Shown: positions 43,246-54,983, numbered from the stretch's first letter. The stretch: 64,000 nt of DNA from Parnassius smintheus behrii (GCA_036936625.1 JAUPFT010000022.1:24632240-24696239), one strand, 5' to 3'. Numbers and translations: made by a program. Notes: generated from the letters alone by a model not told the origin.

Positions 43246-43732
43246 ACAGCGGTGCCACCATACAGGACAAAAACATTTCACTGTTCAAAACATTGGTCTG
43301 AACAAAATATTCAATGGCTGTGTGAATAAAAAATAAAATGATATACACTTAGCACTTGCAAACATCGCAACTTTGCTCAGCTGTGTGATTTTAAACTATA
43401 GTACGTTTATTCCTTTTCTTTAAGAACATGTTACTGATTGTTTGACTTAAACATCAAGAATACCTATCACTCGTAAGCGTGAAACACAGTATAATTTCTT
43501 ATATTACTCTGTATAGGTTATAAGTTAGTAATTACTATTAGAAAATTAGATAAGAAAGAAAACTTGTAGGTATCTGCCAGTGTCTATCTAGGTTGGTATA
43601 ATCTCTTACATAGTTCTATCCTAAAGCAATGTATCCTTTACTATGTTTTAAAGAGTTAGTGTAATTACAGATTGTGAGATGTTCCATTTTAGGTCCCAAA
43701 ACGTTAGTACTAGTCAATGAGAGCCTATTATA

Positions 43733-43915
43733 GTCCAATCTTAACATAGACCTCCTTCATAGATTGCTTCCTAATGAGGATATTTGCCACAGTCGTCACG
43801 CTAAGCAGACGGGTTGGCAACCATATTAATGGTTATTTTGAGCTATTTGCAGGAATATGCTATCGGCCATCTTTCGCTTTGTTTTCCTCTGGTGCTTCCT
43901 ACGACACCCAATCCG
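43733..43915 (-). mobile_element. Short RTE-derived element
   Basis: Minus-strand form: AACATAGACCTCC (3' end) joined to ATTTGCCACAGTCGTCACGC, GACGGGTTGGCAACC and CCTACGACACCCA (5' part). Confidence 0.5.
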
Positions 43916-43919
43916 AATC

Positions 43920-44620
43920 TAATTCTAGCTAGATTCCAGCATCATTGCTTAAAATCATTTCGTTTTACCTGTAGAAGATACCGTAGTTCTTCATTGAAGT
44001 ATATTTTTCAAATGTCGTGAGTATTTCCAATTTAATAATATTTTAGTATGATAAGAGCTTCCGCAATATGTTAAATTTTTGATTATATTTCATATTCAGG
44101 CTAAGGGAGTGCCAGTCTTAATTTGTAAATAAAGAATTTTTAAAATCCTATTTCGGTAAGATTTAATCTGAATATTACAACTGTTCATATTTAGTTTTAC
44201 ATTTAATAGTTTTAAAAACCACATTTTTTCTCTTCAGTCGAATCCGCTATGTTTTTTAGTTTTTTTGAATTTTCTTAAAATATTCATAATAAATTATATA
44301 AATTAGTTAAATACTTTGTATTCATTTTGTACCTGGGATTTTGTATCACATCATTATACTTATAAAGGAGAATTAAATTAGATAGGAGTTTCTCCTGCAA
44401 GGAGCAAAATTCTGATAGACTTTGATTTCTAAACAAAAGGAAGGAGGCACTATTGTGGAAAGGGTGTACTTCTCCGGAATGGGGGAAATTTAATTATATA
44501 TGAAGCAATATTAAGAATTACTTATCCTTGAAAATTGATTAATAATCAGATCTTTTCGTATCATATAATGGCATAATTTTTTAGTTTGGTGAATATAGTT
44601 TTTTTCTTAATAACCGTTAT
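43920..44620. other. No recognised feature
   Basis: AT-rich, with no coding-like frame and no match to the repeat families in the window. Confidence 0.4.
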
Positions 44621-44850
44621 GATCTCTTATGATATCTGAGAGGGTTTAAGGGCAACGCCAAATTGTAAACTACGCTGATCCAATGCGCGTTGGTGAACTT
44701 CACATGTCTTTGAAATATATTAGGTAATTCAGCACTTAAAATTGCAATTAATGATTTCTTTGGTACCGGCGGGAATCGAACCCGGGGCGCTCGCGTACTG
44801 TGAAATTTACTGCGAGCGTTTATACCTTGAGCTAGCCCATTCAGCGTTTC
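44620..44850 (-). repeat. SINE-C copy
   Basis: GAACTTCACATGTCTTTGAA, AATTCAGCACTTAAAATTGC and the tRNA-like head (GGTACCGGCGGGAATCGAAC on the plus strand) in minus-strand order. The tail is lost. Confidence 0.7.
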
Positions 44851-45119
44851 GTTGAGGTAGATAATATTGTAGCTTTAGCATCTTCATAAATATAAATCAA
44901 ATACAATAAAAAGTTTTCAAAATTTCGCATTTACCGCTACTAACACTTTTTATTTATCCCTTAAAGTAAAAACCCAAACCACTCCAGCCACTAATCTTAC
45001 TCTGTTTTGTCATGAATGTATGTAAGGCATTGCATAACATTTACCCTGGCAAAAAGCTTCCTGACAAATGGTGCCCAATGTGAAGTATTATTCATTGATT
45101 TTTTTTAATTAATCCATTT

Positions 45120-45205
45120 TTTTAAGAAAGTTATCAGGATAATGCTGCCGCCAACGCCAGTTTTATTTCCCTCTGTAGTATCTTACCTCATGATATACGA
45201 TAGTA
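45120..45205 (-). mobile_element. RTE 5'-end fragment
   Basis: TTATCAGGATAATGCTGCCG, TTATTTCCCTCTG and ATGATATACGATAGTAGAT align with the first 100 bp of the RTE on the minus strand. Confidence 0.45.
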
Positions 45206-45949
45206 GATTTCTTTTTTGATTAAAGCCTCCTAAATTAAATACTTATTTGCGTGAAAGACTCAGGCTTGTAAAGTCTTTGACAATGGTTTTTACCAAATCA
45301 CGGAACTCTAAAGAAAATAAGAGAACGAAAATGACAGTAAATTTTCTATTTTGCTATTTCATAAGCCTACTAAAGCTTTACAATACGCCACCAAGTATCT
45401 AGCTTTTGGCTGCGACTCGACAGAGTGTAAGTTCCAATCTCGCAACAAGTATATTAGGATGTAGGTGTTTGTTTAAGAACTTTAAATTCAAATTTCTTAC
45501 TTTTTCTCATGTGCAATTTGTATATGTAAAATGCTTTTTTGTTACAGAAGTAATTTCTATTGCGTAGGTCGCGTTTAATAAAATATGTAACTGCTGTGAA
45601 TTTCTTTGAGTAATTTAAATGCAGAGTTTTTAAGAGTTCTTTAAGGTATATATTAAAATCATTCACACGCTAACGGCCTGTATAAAGTAAGGCAATTACT
45701 AAAAAATCTTTCGTGTCAATATTGTCGGTGTAGTATTGACGGTGATGTGTGAAGGGTCGGCTTTCTGCTGACATAATGAAAACAGGTTCCTTCTCGATGG
45801 ACAGACGACGATTAAATTTAACATATAACATGAAATTAAATTAAATTGGTATTTTTATTTCTTTGACGTAATATATTAGTTTAACAAACGTCATTTTTAG
45901 GATTTTTGCCCTAGCAGCCAGTTTCAACGAAGGATTGTGTTGTACTAGT

Positions 45950-46195
45950 CACACGCTACTCAAACTCAAAGGGGTGCACTCTATTTCTTCATTCTCGTAG
46001 TCCGCTAGGACGGAAATCTGACACGACCAGAGAGCAATCAGGTGCAGAACCAACGATTTTATATGCTTTGTGAGGCACAGGCTAGTTTCTTGACGGAAAA
46101 ACCCAATAATTGATTTTGACCTCACTCGGGATCGAATCTGGGACCGCTTAATCATCAGTCGCCCTTACGAACACTAATCCAACGGGGCAGTCAAG
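45950..46195 (-). repeat. SINE-B copy
   Basis: GCGCTACTC-like tail side, CTCGTAGTCCGCTAGGACGG, TTTCTTGACGGAAAAACCC and the head ACTCGGGATCGAATCTGGGA read on the plus strand. Diverged. Confidence 0.7.
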
Positions 46196-46234
46196 TTTTT
46201 AGTCTACCACTTAATTTTTTTATCTTTTTTTTCT

Positions 46235-46442
46235 TTATTTAAAAAAACGTTACATCCAGTCTAGGATTTCTCCTGTATCGCGGAGGCAGTTTACAAACGT
46301 AAATTTCACAAGGACAAACATCCAGACTCGGAACAATTACTTGTAGGCTAGGCTATACAAATACTTGTTCCGTGCGGGATTCGAACCCGCGGCCCATAGG
46401 GCTGTAACCCATTTCTAAGCTACTGTGCCACGGAGCCGCCAA
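46235..46442 (-). repeat. tRNA-like SINE of a separate family (SINE-D)
   Basis: The minus-strand head is GGCGGCTCCGTGGCACAGTA with a B-box GCGGGTTCGAATCCCGC. TCCGTG pairs with CACGGA as an acceptor-like stem. A body of about 130 bp follows (GGCGACAAGCC-free; CTGGATGTTTGTCCTTGTG). Only one copy is in the window, so SINE status rests on the tRNA-like head plus attached body. A single decayed tRNA gene is the alternative. Confidence 0.5.
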
Positions 46443-46604
46443 ATCACTGTTCCAAAAGAATTTTTTTCTGTCCGGAGAAAATAAGAAGATTTAATTCACT
46501 AGATATGTATAATAATGTCTATCTTTTATGAAATATGTGTAACACCTGTAATTAAGTCAATTTATGATTTCTTGTAAAAATACTATGCTTTTCCTTTTCG
46601 GCAA

Positions 46605-46772
46605 CCGGCTTGTTGGGGAGGCTGGAAGATGTCGAGTCTGCATGCGAGACGATTTGTAATGACTCTAGAAAACAGCACTTAGACGCGGCTCAGAAGGGAA
46701 ATCGATCTGTAGTTCTTTAAGAGAGCGTTACTGCCTTTCTTAAAGAATACGTCCACCGCACTTCTGACAATT
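46605..46772 (-). mobile_element. Internal fragment of an RTE reverse transcriptase
   Basis: CAACCGGCTTGTTGGGGAGG, GTCGAGTCTGCATGCGAGAC and CACTTAGACGCGGCTCAG match 34925-35095 of the larger RTE copy. Both ends are abrupt. Confidence 0.8.
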
Positions 46773-47247
46773 AAGGCTCTTAAGTACGACGAATAACCAA
46801 TAATAATATTATTATTAGTCAATAAAAATTAGATAAAATCTATCAAAAGTTACAACTTAAAAAAATCATCGTTAAAATAATAATTCATTTCTCTTTTATT
46901 TGACCCTTTCATTGAGAACGCCTAGCACTCATTTTAAGGCAAAAATACGATATGCAACATGTGCATCACTGACATAATTTAAAAATAAAAAAGAATATCT
47001 ATGAAAAAAACAACAACTTTTCAGTTGCTCACTCGTTATATGCTAACCTCTTTATTAATTAGCGCGTCAACAAGCCACTTCAGTCAGCGCAAAATGTAAA
47101 TTAGCTATAGACGAGTATACTTGGTGTGTTGAGTACTCAGAGAGCTACGTTGTGACGATGTGTGGGTGATAAGCTTCCCTAGTTTTTTTTTTATATTTAA
47201 TACGAACAATGATTACTATTCAGTAAATAGCACATAAGTACTACTAG

Positions 47248-47580
47248 CAGTGCCGTGCCGTGGCAGCTCAGCGCTCGCTGTAAATTTCACAGTACGCGAG
47301 CAACCTGGGTTCGATCCCCGCACACGGCACCAATGAAATTGTTAATTGCAAGTGCTGATTCACCACGTACTCGGAAGTGTAGGAAAACGTAGTGAGGAAA
47401 CCTGCATGTCTGAGGAATAAGAAAAAAAAATATTTCGAAGACATGTGAAGTTCGTCAACACGCATTTGGGCAGCGCGGCGGACACTTCCTTGCCCTAAAC
47501 CCTCTCAGAAATGAGGGGAGGCCTGAGCCCAGCAGTGGGACGTATATAGGCTGTAACTTTACTTTACTTTACTTTACAGT
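47248..47580 (+). repeat. SINE-C copy, best in window
   Basis: tRNA-like head GTGCCGTGCCGTGGCAGCTC with B-box CTGGGTTCGATCCCCGC. The body contains GAAGACATGTGAAGTTCGTC, CCCTCTCAGAAATGAGGGG and AGCAGTGGGACGTATATAGG. The tail is CTTTACTTTACTTTAC. Confidence 0.85.
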
Positions 47581-47687
47581 CATAGGACGACACGTCAGAA
47601 GTTAAATTTTTAGGCTTTACAAACTTATAAACATTATGCATGTTAAGGAATATTTTTAGGAGATATTTTTTATTAGAAATTATTTTT

Positions 47688-47746
47688 AAATGAAAATTTT
47701 ATTACTATATTATTACGTTATTAATATAGTAATAAAATTTTCATTT
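47688..47746. repeat. Perfect 25-bp inverted repeat
   Basis: The arm at 47688-47712 (AAATGAAAATTTTATTACTA...) is the exact inverse of 47722-47746, with a 9-base loop (TTACGTTAT). It lies in AT-rich sequence with no gene beside it. Confidence 0.85.
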
Positions 47747-48533
47747 ACTGCGCTGCTTTTTATGAAAAAAGGTTATTATCTGTTATGTATATAGTTCAAA
47801 AAAAAGAATTATAAATACATATCAATGTTATAAAATTTAAACAATTGGATTTTCAATATTATTTTCATCAATTTTATGTATCTGAACATGACGTTCACAC
47901 GAATTCACTAATTTTTCGAAGCTTAAATTTTCAAAAAGTCCTACTTCCCGCGGTATAGTGCCAAGAACAATATACTTAGCGTTTGAGGAAGAAAAGAAGA
48001 AGAAAAGAACTAGCCCTCTTATCACCAACAGCGTCGACTAGTCTCGGATACAGTACCCTTAGGAATTTCACCGCACGTGAACTTCACGGACCGGTAGTCT
48101 CTACAGCAAATATGAAATCATCTCTAAGAGACTCACAATTTCCAAATGTTCATATCGGTGTTCTTAGTATAAGATAGACGGCCTTGTTCAATTCTGTTTT
48201 AGTATACAATTCTAAATTTCAATATTAAAATAAACCGTAACTTCCTGACTTTTATTGCTCTTTGACATAAACAGTGAATGCATTGAATCAATCAGTAATC
48301 ATCACCTTAACATTAACAGACTTAAAATTTGCGGTACCTAATAAAATAACTTTCACTCCAAAAATATAAAATAATATATATGTGGTTGCAGTGTAAGAAA
48401 ATGCCATTCCAAACCCATTTCGTCTCATAAATATCGTAAGAGGGGAATTCGGGAAATGTCAAAAATATCTAATGGCTTCCAAATAGATAGCGGTATAATC
48501 ATCATCTATATATACCATCTATATATTTGTATA

Positions 48534-48915
48534 TGCCTCGTTGGTCTAGTGGATGTAGTAGTGCGACTGCTGACCGTGCAGTCCTGGGTTCGAATCCCGG
48601 GTCGGGCCAGAAAAACTCAATTATTGAGTTTTTCTGTCAAGAAATTCTCAGTAGCTGCCCGGAGTCAGGGGGTTGGTGGTGTCTTACCCCCGTGCCTCGG
48701 AAAGCACGTAAAGCCGTTGGTCCTGCGCCTGATCACTCTCCAGTCGTGTCGGTTTACCGTCCCATCGGATTATGAGAGTGAGGGAATAGAGAGTACACCT
48801 GTGCTTGCGCATAGACTTGGGCACTATAATCCTGTCCTGCGCCGATGGCTAGCCTTCGTTGAGGCAGGCCGCCGTGGCCGAAATTCGGTCTGGAGGACAT
48901 TATTTTTATTATTAT
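48534..48915 (+). repeat. tRNA-derived SINE-B copy, best in window
   Basis: Head GCCTCGTTGGTCTAGTGGAT with the A-box, then B-box GGGTTCGAATCCCGGG. The body contains GAGTTTTTCTGTCAAG, CCCGTGCCTCGGAAAGCACG, GTCCCATCGGATTATGAG and GCCGAAATTCGGTCTGGAGG. The tail is ATTATTTTTATTATTAT. Confidence 0.9.
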
Positions 48916-48939
48916 ACCAGGCATCTAACACCGGAAAGT

Positions 48940-49085
48940 AACGGAAGGCAACGTCAAAAGAGCATCTTCTGGTACTTCGTCTGCGATCATCAATATGTCT
49001 GCCAAGAATGCCAATTAAGGAAAAATCTCTCTACAATGGGAGAAGCACATGTTCAGTAGTGGACCGACTAATGGTGATGGTGAAA
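48940..49085 (+). mobile_element. RTE-like short fragment
   Basis: AGCATCTTCTGG, then GGGAGAAGCACATGTTCAGT, AGTGGACCGACTAATGG and TGATGGTG, resembling the RTE 3' terminus. Too diverged for exact boundaries. Confidence 0.4.
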
Positions 49086-49099
49086 ATCCACTGTTGGGC

Positions 49100-49860
49100 A
49101 TGAGTCGAAGAACGATTGGAAGAAATAAGCTAATTTATATCATCATTTTTTTTACTTAAAATAAATACGTTAACGTACTTTTAAATAAGTTAGTAAGAGA
49201 TCTTTCTATCAGACACCTATATATCTCATATACATAATATGATATACTTCACATTTATCGCTTTCCATTCCTTTCCTTTAATGTCGTTAAGTCTAATTTT
49301 GTATTTCGTTTATATACTAATATTTTTGTAATTCAACCCTCGCTTAAATTGATTCGAAGAATTTAGCGCATTGTCATAAGTATAAATTTGTCAAACGCCA
49401 TTTCCCATAATCCTTCGATAAAGGTTTTTTGAGCCTATATCTATATCATTGCTACGTACCAGAGCTGTGTTTGCTCCGTACAAATAAATGATCGCGTTTT
49501 AAACCTAAATGCAAATATTTAATGAGAAATTTTTAATATGTATACCAACCAAATATTTATGTATTTACTAATATGAAAGGATTATAAGATACCAGCCATC
49601 ACGTTTAAAAAAAAACATGTTTTTATTGCGTTAACCCATTTTGCGTCTGTATTTTTATATAACAATCAAATATTTGATTTCAGGGAAGCCAGGCCAGAAA
49701 TTGTTGTCGGTACGAATCACCTGTGTTATGTATGTTTTTTTTTTCATTATGGTAATTAGTAAAAGAGTTTCTTTTTTTACCTAAAATAAGATATTTTAAA
49801 TAAAATTACATCAACAAGTATAATCAAAGTGCTTAACCAAATCATTAAAACAGACATCGG
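49100..49860. other. No recognised feature
   Basis: AT-rich sequence. I saw no coding-like frame or repeat match. Confidence 0.4.
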
Positions 49861-50080
49861 CTTATTATCATCCTCATCACTACTACCGCTACCGCTTAAC
49901 ACGTTCATCGTCCCGTGACCCACCACGGGGTCATAGCTATTATCTTACACAACACGTCTGGAAACCGGAAAGCGTTAACATAAGCCTCACCCAAAGCCAC
50001 AAATCATGATCATAAGCCACCTGCATCCACCTTGCCAGATTGGCACAACATCTAGTGGGAAACCCCTCTACACCGACATC
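49860..50080 (-). mobile_element. Diverged RTE 3' fragment
   Basis: TTATCATCCTCATCACTACT, AACATAAGCCTCACCC, AAGCCACCTGCATCCACC and CATCTAGTGGGAAACCC follow the order of the RTE 3' end on the minus strand. Confidence 0.6.
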
Positions 50081-50142
50081 GGTTTATAGTTGATATTAAT
50101 ACATTTGCAGAATACAAATTTGTTACTTACTAATTATTATTT

Positions 50143-50475
50143 TTTATAGGATAGGGTGACAAACGAGCACACAGTCCACCTGATGGTAAGTGGTTGCTGC
50201 GGCACGACGATATCGACATCTACAACTATCCTCGATTGCAAATCAAAATGCAGATACTTTGTCACACGTAAGGACTAAGATGGAGTGCCTCGTTTCCAGT
50301 AAAAAGGGTCTCCGTTTCTCTACACTCACCATACGAAACACAGCAGCATTATGCTACTATTTCACGCTGATATTCCGTGAGAGCGTGGTCCTTCCCCGGT
50401 CGAGCCGACCCATTCGTGCTACAACTATACCTACTACTAATATAACTGCAACATGTATCATCTACCACGTAAAAA
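50143..50475 (-). repeat. SINE-A copy, near complete
   Basis: All family blocks are present from the tail (TTTTTTATAGGATAGGGTG) to the head (TATAACTGCAACATGTATC, ATCTACCACGT). Confidence 0.88.
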
Positions 50476-50564
50476 ACAAAAGAAAACCAAATGTCAGTCG
50501 TTAAACCGAAAACAACCGGGATTCCCACCAGAGTTACATTATCACACTGCCGGTTGAAGCCGCT

Positions 50565-50718
50565 ATAGCACTGGCTGTTAATTTCACAGTACGTGACCAC
50601 CCCGTGTTCGATATCCGCCGGCACCAATAAAATTTTTAATTGCAATTTTAAATGCTGACTAACCGAGTGATTCACGGTAAAGAAAAACTTAATGTTCCTC
50701 ATCACATTCAAAGTCATG
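50565..50718 (+). repeat. SINE-C head fragment
   Basis: GGCTGTTAATTTCACAGTAC, CCGTGTTCGATATCC and CGGCACCAATAAAATTTTT. It stops where a TTAA-650 element begins (50719), so that element probably interrupted it. Confidence 0.6.
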
Positions 50719-50818
50719 TTAAGGGGAAATATAATGTCAAATGGCTTAGCAAGATCCTTCGTTATGCCGAAAATATTGCAGCATTAATTTTGAAATAAAT
50801 ATATGGTAAAGTTGAGGA

Positions 50819-53400
50819 AATATCAGAATCACCAAACGGTATTCGCTGAAGGTCATTCAGGTTTACGCACCAACCTCGGCACACCCCGATGAGGAGGTGG
50901 AGGAAATGTATGAGGATATTTCCAGAGCCATACATTCCTCCAAAACCCACTACACGGTGTTGATGGGAGACTTCAACGCAAAACTAGGCACAAGAGAAAG
51001 CGGTGAGCTGAAGGTAGGGAAATTTGGAGTAGGGCAACGGAACCGAAGGGGCCAGCAGCTGGCCGACTTTATGGAGAAAGAGGGACTCTTTATGATGAAC
51101 TCTTTCTTCCAGAAGCGGCCCCACAGGAAGTGGACCTGGTCGAGCCCCGACGGTTCGACAAAAAATGAGATTGACTTCATTATGACGACCAGACGCCAAC
51201 TGTTCAGTGATGTCTCAGTGATCGCAAGGGTGAAAACTGGCAGCGATCACCGAATGGTTAGAGGCACACTGAACCTAAACGTTAAGTTGGAGAGGTCTCG
51301 TCTAATGAAGTCAACGCTCCGTCCCCCTCGTGCTCTAATCCAGAATCCCGAAACCTTTCAGCTCGAGTTACGTAACCGCTTCCAGTGCCTAGAAGATTGC
51401 AATGCAGTGGACGATATGAACGACAAGCTCGTGGAAACTGTCCATGCGGTCGGAGCTAAGTTCTGCAAGACCCGCCGCAGAAGAACACAAAAACTCTCCG
51501 ATCACACTCTTAATCTCATGGCTGTTAGACGGGAGATGAGGCTGCAATCGTCAACAGATTTGACAGCATACAGGCAACTGAACGGACAGATCTCCAAATG
51601 CATGCGGCGAGACTTACGCAACTTTAATACTTCTCGTATTAAAGAAGCGATCGAGCGGAACCAGGGCTCCAAAGGCTTTGCCAGAGATTTGTCTGCCAGA
51701 AAGAGCCAACTGTCAAAGCTGAAGACTGAGTGTGGCAACATCGTTTCCGGGACACCTGAGATTTTGAGTGAGATTGAGAGGTTCTATGGGCAGCTGTACA
51801 CATCATCGTTGGAGCCACACGCAAGTGTGAGTAACGATCCAAGAGCAAGTCTTATCCGACACTATTCCGATGATATCCCGGACGTCAGTCTAAGCGAGAT
51901 TAGAATGGCTCTTCAGCACCTTAAAAACGGCAGGGCCCCAGGCGAGGATGGAATTACAGCGGAGCTTCTGAAAGCGGGTGGAACACCGGTACTTGTAGTC
52001 CTTCAGAAGCTCTTCAATTCCGTCCTCCATGGTGGCACTACTCCAGAGGCGTGGAGCAGAAGTGCGGTGGTCTTGTTCTTTAAGAAAGGCGACAACGCTC
52101 TCTTAATGAACTACAGACCGATTTCCCTTCTGAGCCGCGTCTACGTGCTGTTTTCGAGAGTCATTACGAATCGTCTCGCACGCAGACTTGACGACTTCCA
52201 GCCTCCCGAACAAGCCGGTTTCCGAAAAGGCTTCAGTACCATAGACCACATACATACCCTGCGGCAGATTGTACAGAAGACTGAAGAGTACAATCTGCCA
52301 CTTTGCCTGGCGTATGTGGACTATGAGAAAGCCTTTGATTCCGTCGAAATTTGGGCGGTGCTACAGTCCCTTCAGCGGTGCCAAGTTGACTGTCGGTATA
52401 TCGAAGTGCTGAAGTGTTTGTACAGTAGGGCTACGATGGCTATCCGAGTACAGAACCAGAGCTCGAAACCTATCCAACTGCAGAGAGGTGTAAGACAGGG
52501 TGACGTTATATCCCCGAAACTCTTCACCGCTGCATTGGAAGACGTTTTCAAGCTACTGGACTGGAAAGGATACGGTATTGACATCAATGGCGAGTACATC
52601 ACTCACCTTCGATTTGCCGACGATATAGTCCTTATGGCAGAATCGCTGGAGGACTTAAGCACTATGCTCAATGACCTCAATAGTGCCTCCCAACGGATAG
52701 GTCTTAAGATGAACATGGACAAAACAAAGATCATGTTCAATGTCCATGTCACACCTATGCCGGTAGTTGTTGGGAGCACTATGCTCGAAGTTGTTGACGA
52801 GTACGTTTACCTGGGACAAATAGTCCGACTAGGTAAGTCCAACTTCGACCGAGAGGTCAATCGACGGATTCAACTCGGCTGGGCAGCGTTCGGGAAATTA
52901 CGACATATCTTTTCGTCAGGTATACCTCAATCTCTAAAAACTAGATTGTACAACCAGTGCGTGTTGCCAGTGATGACTTATGGATCTGAGACGTGGTCCT
53001 TCACTGCTGGCCGTATGAGGACGCTTAAGGTCGCTCAGCGAGCTATGGAGAGGGCTATGCTCGGAGTTTCTCTGCGTGATAGATTCAGAAATGAGGATAT
53101 CCGCAGTAAAACCAGAGTGACCGACATAGCCCAACGGATTAGTAAGCTGAAGTGGCAATGGGCCGGCCATATAGCTCGAAGAACCGATAACCGATGGGGA
53201 AGAAAGGTTCTCGAGTGGCAGCCTCGTACCGGTAGGCGTAGTGTAGGGCGACCCCCCACTAGATGGAGTGACGACCTGGTAAGACATGCAGGAAGTCGAT
53301 GGATGCAGGTGGCTCAGGACCGTGCTTTGTGGCATTACTTGGGGGAGGCCTATGTTCAGCAGTGGACTTGTGAAAGGCTGTAATGATGATGATGATGATG
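50819..53400 (+). mobile_element. 5'-truncated RTE retrotransposon with an intact frame
   Basis: Target duplicates AAAGTTGAGGA at 50808-50818 and 53401-53411. It begins inside the endonuclease domain and ends in a GATGAT repeat after the stop. It is very similar to the copy at 33749-36916. Its host is a TTAA-650 element, so it is younger than that insertion. Confidence 0.92.
50897..53383 (+). CDS. RTE polyprotein: partial endonuclease and reverse transcriptase
   Basis: 828 codons from the first ATG, but the frame is open from the truncation point, so the ATG is not a natural start. The endonuclease part has VLMGDFNAKLG, NEIDFIMTTRRQ and SDHRMVRGTL. The joining segment EAIERNQGSKGFARDLSARK is intact here. 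The reverse transcriptase follows: NGRAPGEDGITAELL, YRPISLLSRVYVLF, AYVDYEKAFDSVE, RQGDVISPKLF, FADDIVLMAE and QWAGHIARR. It would be made only if transcribed from a neighbouring promoter. It lacks the N-terminal endonuclease residues and so should not retrotranspose. It is host-genome transposon sequence, not a cellular gene. Confidence 0.9.
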   Translation: MEEMYEDISRAIHSSKTHYTVLMGDFNAKLGTRESGELKVGKFGVGQRNRRGQQLADFMEKEGLFMMNSFFQKRPHRKWTWSSPDGSTKNEIDFIMTTRRQLFSDVSVIARVKTGSDHRMVRGTLNLNVKLERSRLMKSTLRPPRALIQNPETFQLELRNRFQCLEDCNAVDDMNDKLVETVHAVGAKFCKTRRRRTQKLSDHTLNLMAVRREMRLQSSTDLTAYRQLNGQISKCMRRDLRNFNTSRIKEAIERNQGSKGFARDLSARKSQLSKLKTECGNIVSGTPEILSEIERFYGQLYTSSLEPHASVSNDPRASLIRHYSDDIPDVSLSEIRMALQHLKNGRAPGEDGITAELLKAGGTPVLVVLQKLFNSVLHGGTTPEAWSRSAVVLFFKKGDNALLMNYRPISLLSRVYVLFSRVITNRLARRLDDFQPPEQAGFRKGFSTIDHIHTLRQIVQKTEEYNLPLCLAYVDYEKAFDSVEIWAVLQSLQRCQVDCRYIEVLKCLYSRATMAIRVQNQSSKPIQLQRGVRQGDVISPKLFTAALEDVFKLLDWKGYGIDINGEYITHLRFADDIVLMAESLEDLSTMLNDLNSASQRIGLKMNMDKTKIMFNVHVTPMPVVVGSTMLEVVDEYVYLGQIVRLGKSNFDREVNRRIQLGWAAFGKLRHIFSSGIPQSLKTRLYNQCVLPVMTYGSETWSFTAGRMRTLKVAQRAMERAMLGVSLRDRFRNEDIRSKTRVTDIAQRISKLKWQWAGHIARRTDNRWGRKVLEWQPRTGRRSVGRPPTRWSDDLVRHAGSRWMQVAQDRALWHYLGEAYVQQWTCERL

Positions 53401-53969
53401 AAAGTTGAGGATTAATGTTAAGGATTATGTTAGACGAAAACACGATTTCGTAAAATTTTCTCGATAGAAAAAAAATCCAAAATTACCTCCAAAATAAACA
53501 ATAAACCGCTGTTATTCATAAAATACTTTAAATAAGATCGTGAAACTTTGCATACTAACTGAACTAACTACAAAGCAGTGCTTACGTTATTTACTTTTTT
53601 TTAAAAATACCATTATTTTTACTGTAAAAAGAAATTAGCTAAACTATTGGCCTTTTGAAGCGTGATTCCTGCAGCACGGTCACTCCGCCTCGGCCTTTGG
53701 ACGGGGAGGTTGTGTCGCTTACGATCAGAATATACATTACGCAACAGTACGACGTAAAATTAAAATGGGAAATAACCGTGATAAAAATAAGAAGCGGCTG
53801 GCTTGGCGTTAAGAAACAGGCATAAATATGATAAACCTAATGAAATAAGTGTCTAACGACCTTTCTACTTGCAGTATTAGTGATTACAAACATGTCGGTA
53901 CATAGCATACGACGCGCGGGCAAGTGGGGACGAAATTAGAATTTGAGCCGACTTACTCTATCCTCTTAA

Positions 53970-54980
53970 GTTCGACATTACTTATTGGGGCAGCGCGTAT
54001 AGTTGATATAATAAGTGGCGCTGCCAGCTAAAGACTCAAATTCAGCACGGAACAAGTTTTTGTATGGCCTCCATATAATTTTTCCGGATCTTGAAATTAA
54101 CCACCTATAATTAATTTATGTATGTTAAATGTCGCTAAAACGAGGCGTAAGTCTTAATGCGAGATCATTTTCTTTTAATAAAAACAAAATGTCTCCAACA
54201 AAGATCACTTTTGTCGGTCCTCTGAATTGTCGCTAAGGTCTGAGTGAAGAAAATATCAATATCTTTATACTGCAGGATAGTATTTATTACAATTAATAAA
54301 ACTGCGGTTACAGACACATTTCGAACACCACCATATAATTTATCACCTTAATTTTATGCGGTACTCCGTTGCTACATTTTTATTACACTCTCAAACATTA
54401 CACATAATGCTGTGCGTAAATAAAAATGTGCCATCTTTGCAGTCATAAAGTGAAAAGCCAATAAACACTTTATTGTTAAAAGTAAAACCTCGCGAAAGCA
54501 CTTTTATGGTTTCATAAAAAAGGACATCGTCACAAGACATGTGTTTAGTATCGCTACTAGATGAGAGATGGCGTTGGTGTCATAAAATTTTAAAACTGGT
54601 TTATGGACAATTTTACTTATGTTTTAGCAATATTAATTTATAATAGATATTTTCCATGTGATGACAGTGCAGTGTTAGTAAGAAAATCCCAATACTCCAT
54701 ATCGTCCTGTGCGTTTAGTAAGAAGTAAGAATTTAAAACAACTCAACATAACTATGATAGTGTGGGCACTACTATGATCAATATCCCCTCTATTACCTAT
54801 ATAATCTTTGAGGCAGGCCTGAATGAATGAATGACGATGGCGTCGGGAGAGTATCCATAACTCAATTTTGTTCCAGGAGTGATAGCAAGAGGCTACAGGT
54901 GACAGACGTAGCATACAGGAATTTCCAGAAAGATCTTATGTCCTCCTTTCCTTCTTCCCTTATGATGATGGTATAACCAT
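53970..54980. other. Mostly unannotated
   Basis: Contains a short RTE 5'-end-like fragment near 54690-54730 (CCAATACTCCATATCGTCC). Nothing else was recognised. Confidence 0.4.
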
Positions 54981-54983
54981 TTT

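Larger units (their letters stand above)
50723..53965 (-). mobile_element. TTAA-650 element split by an RTE insertion
   Basis: TTAA flanks at 50719-50722 and 53966-53969, with the element in two parts (50723-50818 and 53401-53965) and an RTE between them. The minus-strand sequence is close to the 31483-32129 and 32579-33226 copies. Confidence 0.88.

Noticed and set aside
46373..46440. Stand-alone tRNA gene on the minus strand
   Set aside because: The head has good boxes but is followed by a SINE-like body, and the full cloverleaf could not be closed convincingly. Kept as a possible SINE-D.
48534..48606. tRNA gene with GGTTCGAATCC
   Set aside because: The tRNA-like part is the head of a roughly 380-bp SINE with three other copies in the window.
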